From JAIYDJ01 sp031398695 (GTDB lineage Bacteria > Pseudomonadota > Alphaproteobacteria > Rhodobacterales > Rhodobacteraceae), in contig JANNNU010000024.1 in NCBI GenBank assembly GCA_031398695.1, forward strand, positions 1-33,959: a stretch of 33,959 nucleotides of DNA, read 5' to 3'. Positions 7,852-15,827 of this stretch are shown piece after piece (positions within the stretch are counted from its first letter, which is position 1; each line of letters begins with the position of its first letter). The position numbers were made by a program, and so were the translations under genes. The notes under the pieces were generated by a model that made no database searches, was not told the DNA's origin, and saw only the letters and a program-made list of their open reading frames with translations.

Positions 7852-8439
7852 CTGATCCTCGCCGCAGGCGCGTCGTCCCGGATGCGCGGCACCGACAAGC
7901 TGCTCCAGTCGGTCGGCGGCCGCCCGCTGATCGCGCACGTGGCGCTCACGGCGGTGGCGACCGGCTGCCCGGTGTCGATCACCCTCGATGCCACCAGCAC
8001 CGCGCGGACCCGGGCGCTCGCGGGGGTTCCGGTCCGCCAGATCTTCGTGCCCGAACCCGACCGCGGCATGACGGCCTCGCTGCAGGCGGGATTGGCCGCC
8101 CTGCCCCCGGATGCTGCCGTGATGGTGCTGCTGGGCGACATGCCCGACCTCACCACCGCCGATCTGCACACCCTGCTGGCGCTGTCGCGCGCAGAGCCCG
8201 ACCTGATCCTGCGCGCCTGTGCCACCGATGGTCCGCCCGGCCATCCGGTGCTGTTTCCACCCTGGATCCGACCCGAGATTGCCGCGCTGCAAGGCGACCC
8301 CGGTCCGCGCGCGGTTCTGCAACGTCACGCGAACCGGCTGCGGATGGTGCCGCTGCCGGGACTGCGCGCAACGACGGACCTCGACACGCCCGAGGATTGG
8401 GCGGCCTGGCGTGCCGGACGGACTCCCTCCAAAAATTAG
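7852..8439 (+). CDS. MobA-like (MocA-type) nucleotidyltransferase, start codon abnormal
   Basis: This encodes about 195 residues of a MobA-like NTP transferase. The signature LILAAGASSRMRGTDKL lies at the very N terminus, LLGDMPDL holds the metal-binding acid, and DLDTPEDW is near the end. Relatives include the molybdenum cofactor cytidylyltransferase MocA and MobA; which nucleotide is used cannot be told. The start is a problem. A good Shine-Dalgarno AGGAGA lies at 7837-7842, but the in-frame codons at the right distance are ATC (7849) and CTG (7852). The only standard in-frame start upstream is GTG 7777, inside the intergenic element. An ATG at 7826 is in another frame and stops after nine codons, so a one-base deletion could have separated it from the gene. 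The coordinates use CTG. The stop is embedded in the terminator of the convergent gene. Confidence 0.75.
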   Translation: MILAAGASSRMRGTDKLLQSVGGRPLIAHVALTAVATGCPVSITLDATSTARTRALAGVPVRQIFVPEPDRGMTASLQAGLAALPPDAAVMVLLGDMPDLTTADLHTLLALSRAEPDLILRACATDGPPGHPVLFPPWIRPEIAALQGDPGPRAVLQRHANRLRMVPLPGLRATTDLDTPEDWAAWRAGRTPSKN

Positions 8440-8461
8440 GGGCCTCGCGCACGAGGCCCCT
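8438..8461 (-). terminator. Intrinsic terminator of the Hint-RTX gene, overlapping the MobA-like stop
   Basis: A perfect 10-bp stem, AGGGGCCTCG (8438-8447) and CGAGGCCCCT (8452-8461) with loop CGCA, is followed on the minus strand by AATTTTT (complement of 8431-8437). That makes it an intrinsic terminator for the gene at 8506-11100. The stem begins inside the TAG stop of the plus-strand gene, so one hairpin may serve both convergent transcripts, though on + it lacks a U-run. Confidence 0.85.
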
Positions 8462-8505
8462 GGACGCAGACCGGGCAAATCCCCCCGGTCGGCGCTGCAT
8501 GATCC

Positions 8506-11100
8506 TCAGCGTGCCAGAAGCACCGCCTCGTGGCGTTTCAGGGTCCGGCGGGCGGCGGTATAGTGGCTCAGACCGACCTCGGTCTTCAACTCGGGGAACA
8601 GGTCGAAGATTTCGCCCCGCTGCGCATTGCCCATCCCCTTCAGCGTCATGTCGCCGGGCTGGAAGCTTTCGGTCCAGGCACCGTTCGACAGGACGACTTC
8701 GTGGCGGTCGCACATGAAGTGGACATAGGTCGTGCCCATGCTGTCGATCGACTGCACGGCCTTGCCGCCGATCAGATGCTTGGCGGCCACCAGCACCTCG
8801 TGCTCGTCGAAATACAACGCCGTGCGGTCGTTCGCGACCAGCAGGCGGTGGTTCGGCGAGACGAGCATGTCGCGCTCCGGCAGGCCGTTGCCGAGGCTGC
8901 CCTGACGCACCAGCACCGGCTTCAGATGCGGCGCGGCGCTCAGGTCGGCGCGGGTCAACGAGCGCGACCCGATCCAGCGGATTACCTGCAGCCCGTTGTC
9001 GCGGGTGATCACCCGGTCGCCGGCGCGCAGCTGTTCGACCGGAATTTCGCCGCGCGGCGTCGCGATCAGGGTGCCGGGGGTAAAGCAGGGAATGACATTC
9101 TCGATGTTCACGAACGACATCGTGCCGGTCACGTTGCGGTCGACGTCGAGGAAGTTGACCGTCCCGTTTTCGGCGTTGTCAGGGTCGTAGATCACCTGCA
9201 ACGGACCCGCGCCGGTCAGATCGAGCGTGTCGAAGTCGTCGCCGCCTTCGTTGCCGTCCACCACGTCGCCGCCGTTGCCACCGATGAACACGTCGCGGTC
9301 GTTACCACCAAACAGGCTGTCGGATCCCTGGCCGCCGGTGATCGTGTCGTTGCCCGACCCGCCGGTGACCAGATCGTCGTCGATGCCGGCGTCGATCAGG
9401 TCGGCATCCTGGCCGCCGTCGATCGTGTCGTCGTCATCCAGACCAAAGATCGTGTCCATCCCGATGCCGCCGCGGATGTTGTCCGCGCCGTTGTTCGGAA
9501 CCAGATCGCCCTGATCGTCGCGGATGTTGACCGCGTCTGGGAATCTTGGGCTGAGCCCGCCGTAAACCAGATCGTCTCCCTGCCCGGCGTCGATGACGTC
9601 GGACCCTTCGCCGCCGATGATGGTATCGTCGTTCTGGCCGCCGAAGATCGTGTCGTCGTCGATGCCGCCGTCGATGCTGTCGTTGCCGGTCCCGCCAAAG
9701 ATCAGGTCGGCGTCGTCACCGGTCAGGATCGTGTCATTGCCCGCGCCGCCTTCGACGGTGTCGAGGTCGTTCAGCGGATCGAGGTCGGATTGATAAAGAC
9801 CCGGATAGCCCAGATCGGGCAAAGGCGCGGCTTCCGGGCTGCTGGTGTCGATCAGATCGTCGCCTGCATTGCCGTCGATGCTGTCGGACCCGTCGCCGCC
9901 ATAAAGGGAATCGCCGCCGTCCTGCCCGTCGATCTGGTCGTCGCCCACGTCGCCTTCGACCAGATCGTCGCCCACACCGGCGAACACGGTGTCATCGCCG
10001 TCGCCCGCCTCGATCCGGTCGTCGTTCGGCGCGTCACCGGTCAGGATCGCATCGGCGTTGTCCACGCGGTCGCCGTCCGGATCGCCGGTATAGCCCACGT
10101 TGATCAAATCGTCGCTGGGCGTGCCCGACACGATCCCGTCGCGCACCGGCGGCGGCGGCGGCGGGGCCGAACCGACCGTCACGGTCACGACGCTGGTCGC
10201 CGATCCGCCGTTGCCGTCATCGGCGGTGTAGGAAAACTGCGTGTCACCGGTGAACCCGTCGTTGGCGGTGAAGGTCAGCGTGCCATCGGAGTTGATGACG
10301 ACGGTGCCGTCGGGCGTGGCCGATGTGGCGGTGATGGTCAGCGCATCGCCATCGGGATCGCTGTCGTTCGCCAGCACGTCGATCGTCACCGGTGCGGTCA
10401 GGATGGTCGATGCCGTATCGTCCGCACCGACGGGCGCGCCGTTGTTGTCCGCGTCGTCGTCGATGTTGTCGACGGTATCTGACAGCGAAAACACCTCGAC
10501 CGTGCCCGCGAAATGCTGGTCCACGTTGTCAAAGACCGTGCGGTCGTTGCTCGCCTGGCCCGCGCCGACGACCCAGCGGTCATTGACGTCGCCCATGTCC
10601 ATCGTCAGTTCGGGTGGCACCGGCTGTGAAAAGCTGTCGCCCGAGGTGGCGTTGTCGATGTTGATCTGCCCGCCCGTTCCGCCTTCGTCCCAGGAATAGT
10701 TCAGCGCGATCGCGTCGCCCGGATTGGCGAAGCCGGGTTCTGTGCCGAAGGTCGCAGTGCCGTCCGCCGTTTCGTGGCTGACGACAATCGATCCGTTTTC
10801 CAGGATCTCGACGCGGAACGCACCTTCGTTTACGCCGGAACTGTCGCGCGACACGACGGTCTGCGTGCCGGTCTGCGCGGTGGGGGAGAGCGTGAACTGG
10901 ATGTCGAGGGTGCCGCGGTCCAGCTGGAAACTATCATCGGCACCGATCTTGATGTAGTCGTTCACGCCGTCGAGATACGCCTGGCCCCCGATCGCCGTCG
11001 ACCCGTTGAAGTAGCCGCCGTCCTGCGGGCCGTTGCCCAGGGCGCTGTCGGCAACGAGCGTTCCCGTATCGTCAAAGGTGTAAAGCGCAAAGACCGGCAT
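8506..11100 (-). CDS. Large secreted LamG / cadherin-like / RTX calcium-binding protein with C-terminal Hint domain
   Basis: This is an 864-residue acidic protein made of clear blocks. A LamG/concanavalin-like N-terminal domain (about 1-210; FALYTFDDTG, YLDGVNDYIKIG) is followed by one cadherin-like tandem domain (about 220-310; VLANDSDPDGDALTITA, FSYTADDGNGGSA) and a proline linker PPPPPP. Some 300 residues of RTX nonapeptides (GGxGxDxxx, e.g. GGAGNDTI, GGSGNDTI) follow, then a Hint domain that begins at Cys672 (CFTPGTLIAT) with the conserved VSPNHRLLV block. RTX repeats bind calcium and usually mark type I secretion, so it is probably exported to the surface or medium. Hint domains can self-cleave at the first Cys. 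Two ATGs lie six bases apart; GAGGG is correctly spaced only from the second (11100), which I use. No transporter gene is nearby. Confidence 0.9.
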   Translation of the reverse strand: MPVFALYTFDDTGTLVADSALGNGPQDGGYFNGSTAIGGQAYLDGVNDYIKIGADDSFQLDRGTLDIQFTLSPTAQTGTQTVVSRDSSGVNEGAFRVEILENGSIVVSHETADGTATFGTEPGFANPGDAIALNYSWDEGGTGGQINIDNATSGDSFSQPVPPELTMDMGDVNDRWVVGAGQASNDRTVFDNVDQHFAGTVEVFSLSDTVDNIDDDADNNGAPVGADDTASTILTAPVTIDVLANDSDPDGDALTITATSATPDGTVVINSDGTLTFTANDGFTGDTQFSYTADDGNGGSATSVVTVTVGSAPPPPPPVRDGIVSGTPSDDLINVGYTGDPDGDRVDNADAILTGDAPNDDRIEAGDGDDTVFAGVGDDLVEGDVGDDQIDGQDGGDSLYGGDGSDSIDGNAGDDLIDTSSPEAAPLPDLGYPGLYQSDLDPLNDLDTVEGGAGNDTILTGDDADLIFGGTGNDSIDGGIDDDTIFGGQNDDTIIGGEGSDVIDAGQGDDLVYGGLSPRFPDAVNIRDDQGDLVPNNGADNIRGGIGMDTIFGLDDDDTIDGGQDADLIDAGIDDDLVTGGSGNDTITGGQGSDSLFGGNDRDVFIGGNGGDVVDGNEGGDDFDTLDLTGAGPLQVIYDPDNAENGTVNFLDVDRNVTGTMSFVNIENVIPCFTPGTLIATPRGEIPVEQLRAGDRVITRDNGLQVIRWIGSRSLTRADLSAAPHLKPVLVRQGSLGNGLPERDMLVSPNHRLLVANDRTALYFDEHEVLVAAKHLIGGKAVQSIDSMGTTYVHFMCDRHEVVLSNGAWTESFQPGDMTLKGMGNAQRGEIFDLFPELKTEVGLSHYTAARRTLKRHEAVLLAR

Positions 11101-11855
11101 CGTCATTCCCTCATATCACGCGGCTTTGGGCAGTGCGGCCCAATGCCATTACAACCTGCAGCCTTCCCGAATGAAGACTGATAGCGCGGGCGCGGCACCG
11201 GGCCGAACCTCGCAACACTACGACCGACCGTCGGATGCATGGTGAAGGAACGTTTCTGGCAGACGACCGCAGATACGGAAGCCTCCCCGCCGTGGCAGGG
11301 CTGCAAGCAGCGTTATATTCACCAAACCGGCATCAAGCTGGCGCAGCACCACACAACGACCGCCCCCACGGCCACATCCCAAAGACCGGAATGCCCCTTT
11401 TGATTACCTTTCGTTAGGGATGACGGGAAGTAAAAAACGGCAGGATCACGGCAGGATCCCCCGGGACGCTGTCTCGCGATCGATCGGTTCGGCAACACGA
11501 GCACACGCTGTGGATGCAGACTGTTTCCGCGAGCATGCCGACGGAGCATGAGCCGAAGGCGACAAGGCCGTGTATTCGCAGATATTTCCGCTTGCAGGTG
11601 AACCGGATCGCAAACAAACCTTTGCCAGATCGGAAACAACTGACAGCGTTAAGGATTTTGCCTTTTTTCTGCCTCACCCGCGCCACATCGGGACGACTTT
11701 GTTGATCGGGTTGCGCCAATGCGACGATTCATCCCGAATCGTTCCGGCGGTGCGGCACATTCGCCTTTAAGTTGCCCGAATCGGCTTCCAGACATCCGCA
11801 GGTTTTCGGACAGGTCGGCCCAGATGTTGCCGCACAAAAGCCATATTCGGAAATC
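11101..11855. other. 755-bp stretch without a credible gene
   Basis: Between the Hint-RTX gene and tRNA-Leu only short open frames of about 60-135 codons occur, overlapping on both strands, with unbalanced composition and no recognisable motif. The middle part (about 11400-11700) looks less GC-rich than its surroundings, with runs such as CCTTTTTTC at 11660-11668. The left end must carry the promoter of the Hint-RTX gene. I see no repeat of the tRNA 3' end that would mark an integration site. Confidence 0.6.
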
Positions 11856-11939
11856 TGGTGCCCGAGGTCGGACTCGAACCGACATGCCTCGCGGCGGAGG
11901 ATTTTGAGTCCTCTGCGTCTACCATTCCACCACTCGGGC
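11856..11939 (-). tRNA. tRNA-Leu (anticodon CAA)
   Basis: The minus strand folds into a class II tRNA. The acceptor arms GCCCGAG and CTCGGGC pair over 7 bp, followed by A and a genome-encoded CCA. The anticodon stem is GAGGA/TCCTC with loop CTCAAAA, giving anticodon CAA (reads UUG). The T arm has GGTTCGAGTCC. A longer variable arm (CGCCGCGAGGCA region) is as expected for leucine tRNAs. Confidence 0.95.
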
Positions 11940-11988
11940 CACCTGGCGGCAGGCAATAGCGCCGTGCCGTGCCGCCGTCAACCGGTCG

Positions 11989-12846
11989 CTAAAGGCGGTT
12001 CGCCGCAAAGGTATCGCAATCGGCCATCTGGCCGGACTGCACACCCCGTTCGAACCACCGCGCCCGCTGGGCAGACGTACCGTGGGTGAAGGTGTGCGGC
12101 TGCGCGACGCGCCCCGCGTTGCGGGCCAGTGTGTCGTCCCCGATCTGATGCGCGGCGTTCACCGCCTCTTCGAAGTCGCCGGGCTGGATCGTGCCGAACG
12201 TGTCGGAAGCCTGCCGCGACCAGATGCCGGCCAGACAGTCGGCCTGCAACTCGATCCGGACCGAAATCTCGTTGCTTTCCGTTTCGCTGACCTGACCGCG
12301 CAAGGTGTTGGCTTCGGCCAGGATTCCCAGCTCGTCCTGCACATGGTGCGCGACTTCGTGCGCCACCACATAGGCGGCGGCAAAGTCGCCCTTGGCCCCG
12401 AGGCGCTGCTCCATGATCGTGAAGAAGTCGGTGTCGAGATACACCTTGTTGTCACCCGGGCAATAGAACGGCCCCGTGGCCCCGCTCGCGCTGCCGCAGG
12501 GCGACTGGGTGACGCCCTTGTACAACACCAGAACCGTCGGAGTGTAATCGCGGTTCAACTGGTCGCGGAACACCTCTTCCCAGACCTCTTCGGTGTCTGC
12601 CAGCGTCACCGAGACGAATTCGCCCGCCGCCGCGTCGGCTTCGGTCAACTCAACCGGGCCGCTGTTTTGGCCACCGGTGAGCGAGGGGTCCTGCAACAGG
12701 CCCGTGACGTCGATGCCAAGGAAGTAGCCCACCACGACCACCACCAGCAGCCCCACGCCACCGACGCTGCCCGCGCGGCCGGCAGAGGATCCGGCCGACC
12801 GGCGATCCTCGATGTTGCGGCTGCTCCGCCGTCCACGCCATTCCAT
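11989..12846 (-). CDS. YpfJ-type neutral zinc metallopeptidase, membrane-anchored
   Basis: This is a 285-residue protein. An Arg-rich N terminus precedes one hydrophobic segment (about 30-44, GLLVVVVVGYFLG), so it is probably anchored in the inner membrane with the rest outside the cytosol. The zinc motif HEVAH is at 163-167 and continues HVQDELG. Further family features are SPCGSASGATGPFYCPGDNKVYLD (in part; a likely disulfide pair), ELQADCLAGIWS and the late HGTSAQRARWF. These match the putative neutral zinc metallopeptidase family typified by YpfJ, whose substrates are not known. I place the start at ATG 12846, with AAGAGGTG just upstream on the minus strand, rather than at upstream in-frame codons that add non-family sequence. 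The gene is divergent from the YqaA-like gene, with a 209-bp shared upstream region. Confidence 0.92.
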   Translation of the reverse strand: MEWRGRRSSRNIEDRRSAGSSAGRAGSVGGVGLLVVVVVGYFLGIDVTGLLQDPSLTGGQNSGPVELTEADAAAGEFVSVTLADTEEVWEEVFRDQLNRDYTPTVLVLYKGVTQSPCGSASGATGPFYCPGDNKVYLDTDFFTIMEQRLGAKGDFAAAYVVAHEVAHHVQDELGILAEANTLRGQVSETESNEISVRIELQADCLAGIWSRQASDTFGTIQPGDFEEAVNAAHQIGDDTLARNAGRVAQPHTFTHGTSAQRARWFERGVQSGQMADCDTFAANRL

Positions 12847-13055
12847 GCTGCACCTCTTCAGATCTGACAAGCCGAAGCTACTCGTGCGGGTTCCCCAGCG
12901 ATAGACCGAATTCGTGCATCCTTGGTTATCACGGTGGCGATCGGCGGCCATGGGGCATTAGGCCTGGGGCATTTCGCCCGCCCTCCTTGCCGGCTCTTGT
13001 GCGACCGGCGTCGGACCGTTACCGAAAGGCGTGACTGCACGGCGGGAAGACATCG

Positions 13056-13640
13056 ATGCTGAAACGGCTCTACGACTGGACGCTGCGCTGGGCCGCGTCG
13101 CGCCATGCCCCGGCGGCGCTGGGGGTGGTTTCGGTCATCGAAAGTTCGGTGTTTCTGGTGCCGGCAGAGGTGCTGTTCGTGCCGATGGTGCTGGCCCGCC
13201 CCGATGCCGCGATGCGCTATGCGCTGATCGCCAGTGTCGGGTCGGTGGTCGGCGGCATTCTGGGATGGCTGCTCGGATTCTATCTGTTCGACCTTCTGGC
13301 CGAGCCGGTTCTGGCGTTCTATGGCAAGCTCGACGCGTTCGAGGCGTTGAAGGCGCAGACCGGTGACGGCGCGATCCTGCTAATGCTGGTCACGTCGGGC
13401 GCGTTCCATCTGCCGCCGATGAAGGTGGTCACGATCCTGGCCGGGGTGATCGCGTTCAACCTGCCGCTGTTCATTCTGGCGGCGATCGTGGCGCGGGGCG
13501 GCAAGTTCTTTGCGTTGGCCTGGGCGTTGCGGCGGTATGGACCGGCGGTCGTCGAAACGATCGAGCGGCGGTTCGCGCGCGTCGTCGGGATCGGCCTGGT
13601 CGCGCTGCTGGCGGTTTTCGTGATCGTGAAACTGGCGTGA
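13056..13640 (+). CDS. YqaA/DedA-like (SNARE-associated) integral membrane protein
   Basis: This is a 194-residue protein with about four to five hydrophobic segments and a re-entrant-type stretch, SVIESSVFLVPAEVLFVPMVL, followed by GSVVGGILGWLLGFYLFD. These are typical of the YqaA branch of the VTT/DedA superfamily, integral inner membrane proteins linked to lipid transport or membrane homeostasis. The exact role of YqaA proteins is unknown. GGGAAG lies about 8 bases before the ATG. The stop is only 7 bases from the dsbB start, so the two form an operon. Confidence 0.88.
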   Translation: MLKRLYDWTLRWAASRHAPAALGVVSVIESSVFLVPAEVLFVPMVLARPDAAMRYALIASVGSVVGGILGWLLGFYLFDLLAEPVLAFYGKLDAFEALKAQTGDGAILLMLVTSGAFHLPPMKVVTILAGVIAFNLPLFILAAIVARGGKFFALAWALRRYGPAVVETIERRFARVVGIGLVALLAVFVIVKLA

Positions 13641-13647
13641 CCGTGCC

Positions 13648-14112
13648 ATGACACGCACCCTAATGATCCTTGTGGCGGCTGGCGGGTCAGCGGCGCTGCT
13701 GCTGGGGGCGCTGGCGTTTCAGCATCTGGGCGGGCTGGCCCCGTGCACGCTTTGCCTGTGGCAGCGCTGGCCGCATGTTGCAGCGGTGGTCATCGGCGTC
13801 GTGGCCCTTGCGGTGCGCGGGCCGGTGCTACCGGTGCTGGGTGCGCTTGCCGTGCTGGGCGCTGCCGGGATCGGCGGGTTTCACGTCGGGGTCGAGCAGG
13901 GCTGGTGGGCGGGTCTGGCCTCGTGCTCGGGCGGGTCGCTGGCCGGGATCAGCACGGCGGATCTGCTGAACCCCGATGTGGTCGTGGCCGCGCCCGTGCG
14001 CTGCGATGCGGTGGCCTGGGCGTGGCTGGGCCTTTCGATGGCGGGGTGGAACGTCGTGCTGTCGGTCGGGCTGGCAGCGGTCTGGCTGGGGGCTGCGACC
14101 CGGCAGGCCTGA
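13648..14112 (+). CDS. dsbB: Disulfide bond formation protein B
   Basis: This is a 154-residue inner membrane protein with four hydrophobic segments. The first redox pair is Cys33-x-x-Cys36 in APCTLCLWQRW, the DsbB quinone-reactive motif including the following Gln-Arg. A second periplasmic pair is Cys93 (LASCSGG) and Cys119 (VRCDAVAW). DsbB reoxidises the periplasmic oxidase DsbA and passes electrons to quinone. No dsbA is in the window. It sits 7 bp after the YqaA-like gene, and it converges on dgt, with 53 bp between the stops. Confidence 0.92.
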   Translation: MTRTLMILVAAGGSAALLLGALAFQHLGGLAPCTLCLWQRWPHVAAVVIGVVALAVRGPVLPVLGALAVLGAAGIGGFHVGVEQGWWAGLASCSGGSLAGISTADLLNPDVVVAAPVRCDAVAWAWLGLSMAGWNVVLSVGLAAVWLGAATRQA

Positions 14113-14165
14113 GACGCAAGGGCGGGGCTGTGGCGCCTTTCGGCATCATCGCCGGGAGGGGACCG

Positions 14166-15329
14166 TCAGCCGATCAGGCGCGCGTGTTCCTGCAGTGCAA
14201 AGCGGTCGGTCATGCCGGCGACGTAATCGGCCACGATGCGGGCCAATTCGACTTCTCCCTTGACCGCCGTGATATCGGCCTGCCATTCGGCGGGCAGAAG
14301 GCCGGGATCGGTCATGAACAGCGGGAACAGACCGTTGATCGTTTCCGTCACCCGCGCTCGTTCGACCATCACCGAAGGCGCGCGGTACATCCGGGTGAAC
14401 AGGAACGCGCGCACCGCCTTCAGCTCTTGATAAAGCGGCTTGGAAAAGCGGATCACCGTGGTGCCTAGCTCGCGGATGTCGGTGACCGACTGCGGGCGGG
14501 CGGCATCCAGCCGGTTGCGCGCGACCGCGATGACATCCTCGACCATGCGGCCGAACACCCGGCGCAGCGCCTCGTGGCGGCGACGCATTCGGTCGAGCCC
14601 GGGGTAAAGCGCGTCGACCTCGGCAAAGGCGGGGCCGGTCACCGGCAGCTCCATCAGGTCGGCCTCGTCGAACAGACCGGACCGCAGGCCGTCGTGCAGG
14701 TCGTGGTGCGAATAGGCGACGTCGTCGGCGATCGCGGCCACCTGCGCTTCGGCCGAGGCGTGGGTGTCGAGTTCCAGATCCCACTGGGCGTTCACCTCGG
14801 CCAGGGCATAGGGCAGCGCGGGGCCATGTTTGGCGTCGGCATGCGGGCCGGTGACGGGACCGTTGTGCTTGGCGATGCCCTCCAGCGCTTCCCAGGTCAG
14901 GTTCAGGCCGTCGAAATCGGCATAGTGGCGTTCGAGCCGCGTCACGATCCGCAAGGCCTGCGCGTTGTGATCGAACCCGCCGTAGGGGGCCATCAGCGCC
15001 TCCATCGCGTCTTCGCCGGTGTGGCCGAACGGGGTGTGGCCCAGATCGTGGGCCAACGCCACCGCCTCGGCCAGATCGGTGTTCAGGCCAAGGACGCCTG
15101 CGATGGTGCGGGCGACCTGCGCCACCTCGATCGTGTGGGTCAGGCGGGTGCGATAGTAGTCGCCCTCGTGTTCGACAAAGACCTGCGTCTTGTGTTTCAG
15201 GCGGCGGAAGGCCGAGGAATGGATCACCCTGTCGCGATCGCGCTGAAACGGCGAGCGGAAGGACGACATCCGTTCCGGGAAAAGCCGCCCGCGCGATGCG
15301 TCAGGGTGGCAGGCATAGGGTGCAAGCAT
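14166..15329 (-). CDS. dgt: Deoxyguanosinetriphosphate triphosphohydrolase-like HD-domain protein
   Basis: This is a 387-residue HD-domain phosphohydrolase. The metal ligands show as His65 (LTHTIEV), His94-Asp95 in ALAHDLGHTPFGHTGE, and a later Asp in AIADDVAYSHHDLHDG. The opening RGRLFPE...FRSPFQRDRDRVIHSSAFRRLKHKTQV is the classic dGTPase-like start. The family removes triphosphate from deoxynucleotides and so trims dNTP pools. Its length fits the shorter, non-Escherichia branch, whose substrate range is broader. The frame is open well upstream, but ATG 15329 is where family similarity begins; the upstream part overlaps erpA antisense and is not coding. It shares a 66-bp divergent promoter region with erpA. 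Confidence 0.93.
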   Translation of the reverse strand: MLAPYACHPDASRGRLFPERMSSFRSPFQRDRDRVIHSSAFRRLKHKTQVFVEHEGDYYRTRLTHTIEVAQVARTIAGVLGLNTDLAEAVALAHDLGHTPFGHTGEDAMEALMAPYGGFDHNAQALRIVTRLERHYADFDGLNLTWEALEGIAKHNGPVTGPHADAKHGPALPYALAEVNAQWDLELDTHASAEAQVAAIADDVAYSHHDLHDGLRSGLFDEADLMELPVTGPAFAEVDALYPGLDRMRRRHEALRRVFGRMVEDVIAVARNRLDAARPQSVTDIRELGTTVIRFSKPLYQELKAVRAFLFTRMYRAPSVMVERARVTETINGLFPLFMTDPGLLPAEWQADITAVKGEVELARIVADYVAGMTDRFALQEHARLIG

Positions 15330-15339
15330 CGGCTGAGCC

Positions 15340-15368
15340 TTGTTGGGGCTGACATTGCAGCTTATATT
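15340..15368 (+). promoter_or_regulatory. Putative sigma70-type promoter for erpA
   Basis: TTGTTG (15340-15345), a 17-base spacer and TATATT (15363-15368) give a well-formed -35/-10 pair, 27 bases before the erpA start. The 66-bp gap to dgt must hold both divergent promoters. A regulator-binding site cannot be named. Confidence 0.55.
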
Positions 15369-15395
15369 GTCCCAAAGACGCAAAGGATACCCGCC

Positions 15396-15725
15396 ATGCT
15401 GACGCTGCCGCCGAAAGTGACCGATCGGGCCTATGCACGCCTGGCCGAGATTGCCGAGCTGACCGGGTCCGTGCAGGCGCTGCGCGTGGCGGTCGACGGC
15501 GGGGGCTGTTCCGGCTTTCAGTACGACATCAAGCTGGACGAGGCTGCAGCAGACGATCTGGTGCTGGAAAAGAACGGGCAGCGCGTGCTGGTTGACGCCG
15601 TGTCGCTGCCGTTTCTGGCCAATGCGGTGATCGACTACACCGAAGAGTTGATCGGCGCACGGTTCGTGGTCAACAATCCCAACGCCACATCGTCCTGCGG
15701 CTGCGGCACCAGCTTTTCCATCTGA
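15396..15725 (+). CDS. erpA: Iron-sulfur cluster insertion protein ErpA/IscA type
   Basis: This is a 109-residue A-type Fe-S carrier. The three cluster-binding cysteines are Cys38 (DGGGCSGFQY) and Cys101 and Cys103 in SSCGCGTSFSI at the C terminus. The SSCGCG tail resembles ErpA more than IscA. It receives Fe-S clusters from the scaffold and delivers them to apo-proteins in the cytosol; MoaA in this same window is one possible client. AAGGA at 15383-15387 precedes the ATG. A good promoter match lies upstream. Confidence 0.94.
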   Translation: MLTLPPKVTDRAYARLAEIAELTGSVQALRVAVDGGGCSGFQYDIKLDEAAADDLVLEKNGQRVLVDAVSLPFLANAVIDYTEELIGARFVVNNPNATSSCGCGTSFSI

Positions 15726-15827
15726 CGCCATAGGGTTGCCGCGCCCGCCCGAGGGAAATCGCATGCCGTCCCCTCGCCATCCACGCGAACCGGGCTAACT
15801 TGCGTCAGCGTGGCGATGGGGATCGAA

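Noticed and set aside
9227..10140. DNA-level repeats resembling a tandem array
   Set aside because: They encode RTX nonapeptides in frame; there are no identical spaced repeats as in CRISPR.
8530..10482. A 650-codon open frame on + antisense to the RTX gene
   Set aside because: It is created by the biased codons of the RTX repeats (Asp/Gly-rich on the other strand give Val/Ile/Ala-rich text). It has no known motif, while the minus-strand protein has clear domains.
11856..11939. tRNA-Leu as an attachment site for an integrated element
   Set aside because: No integrase gene and no second copy of the tRNA 3' end is visible in the window.
14574..15395. Long upstream extension of erpA
   Set aside because: The frame is open through dgt antisense, but A-type Fe-S carriers are about 110 residues and ATG 15396 has a ribosome site and promoter.
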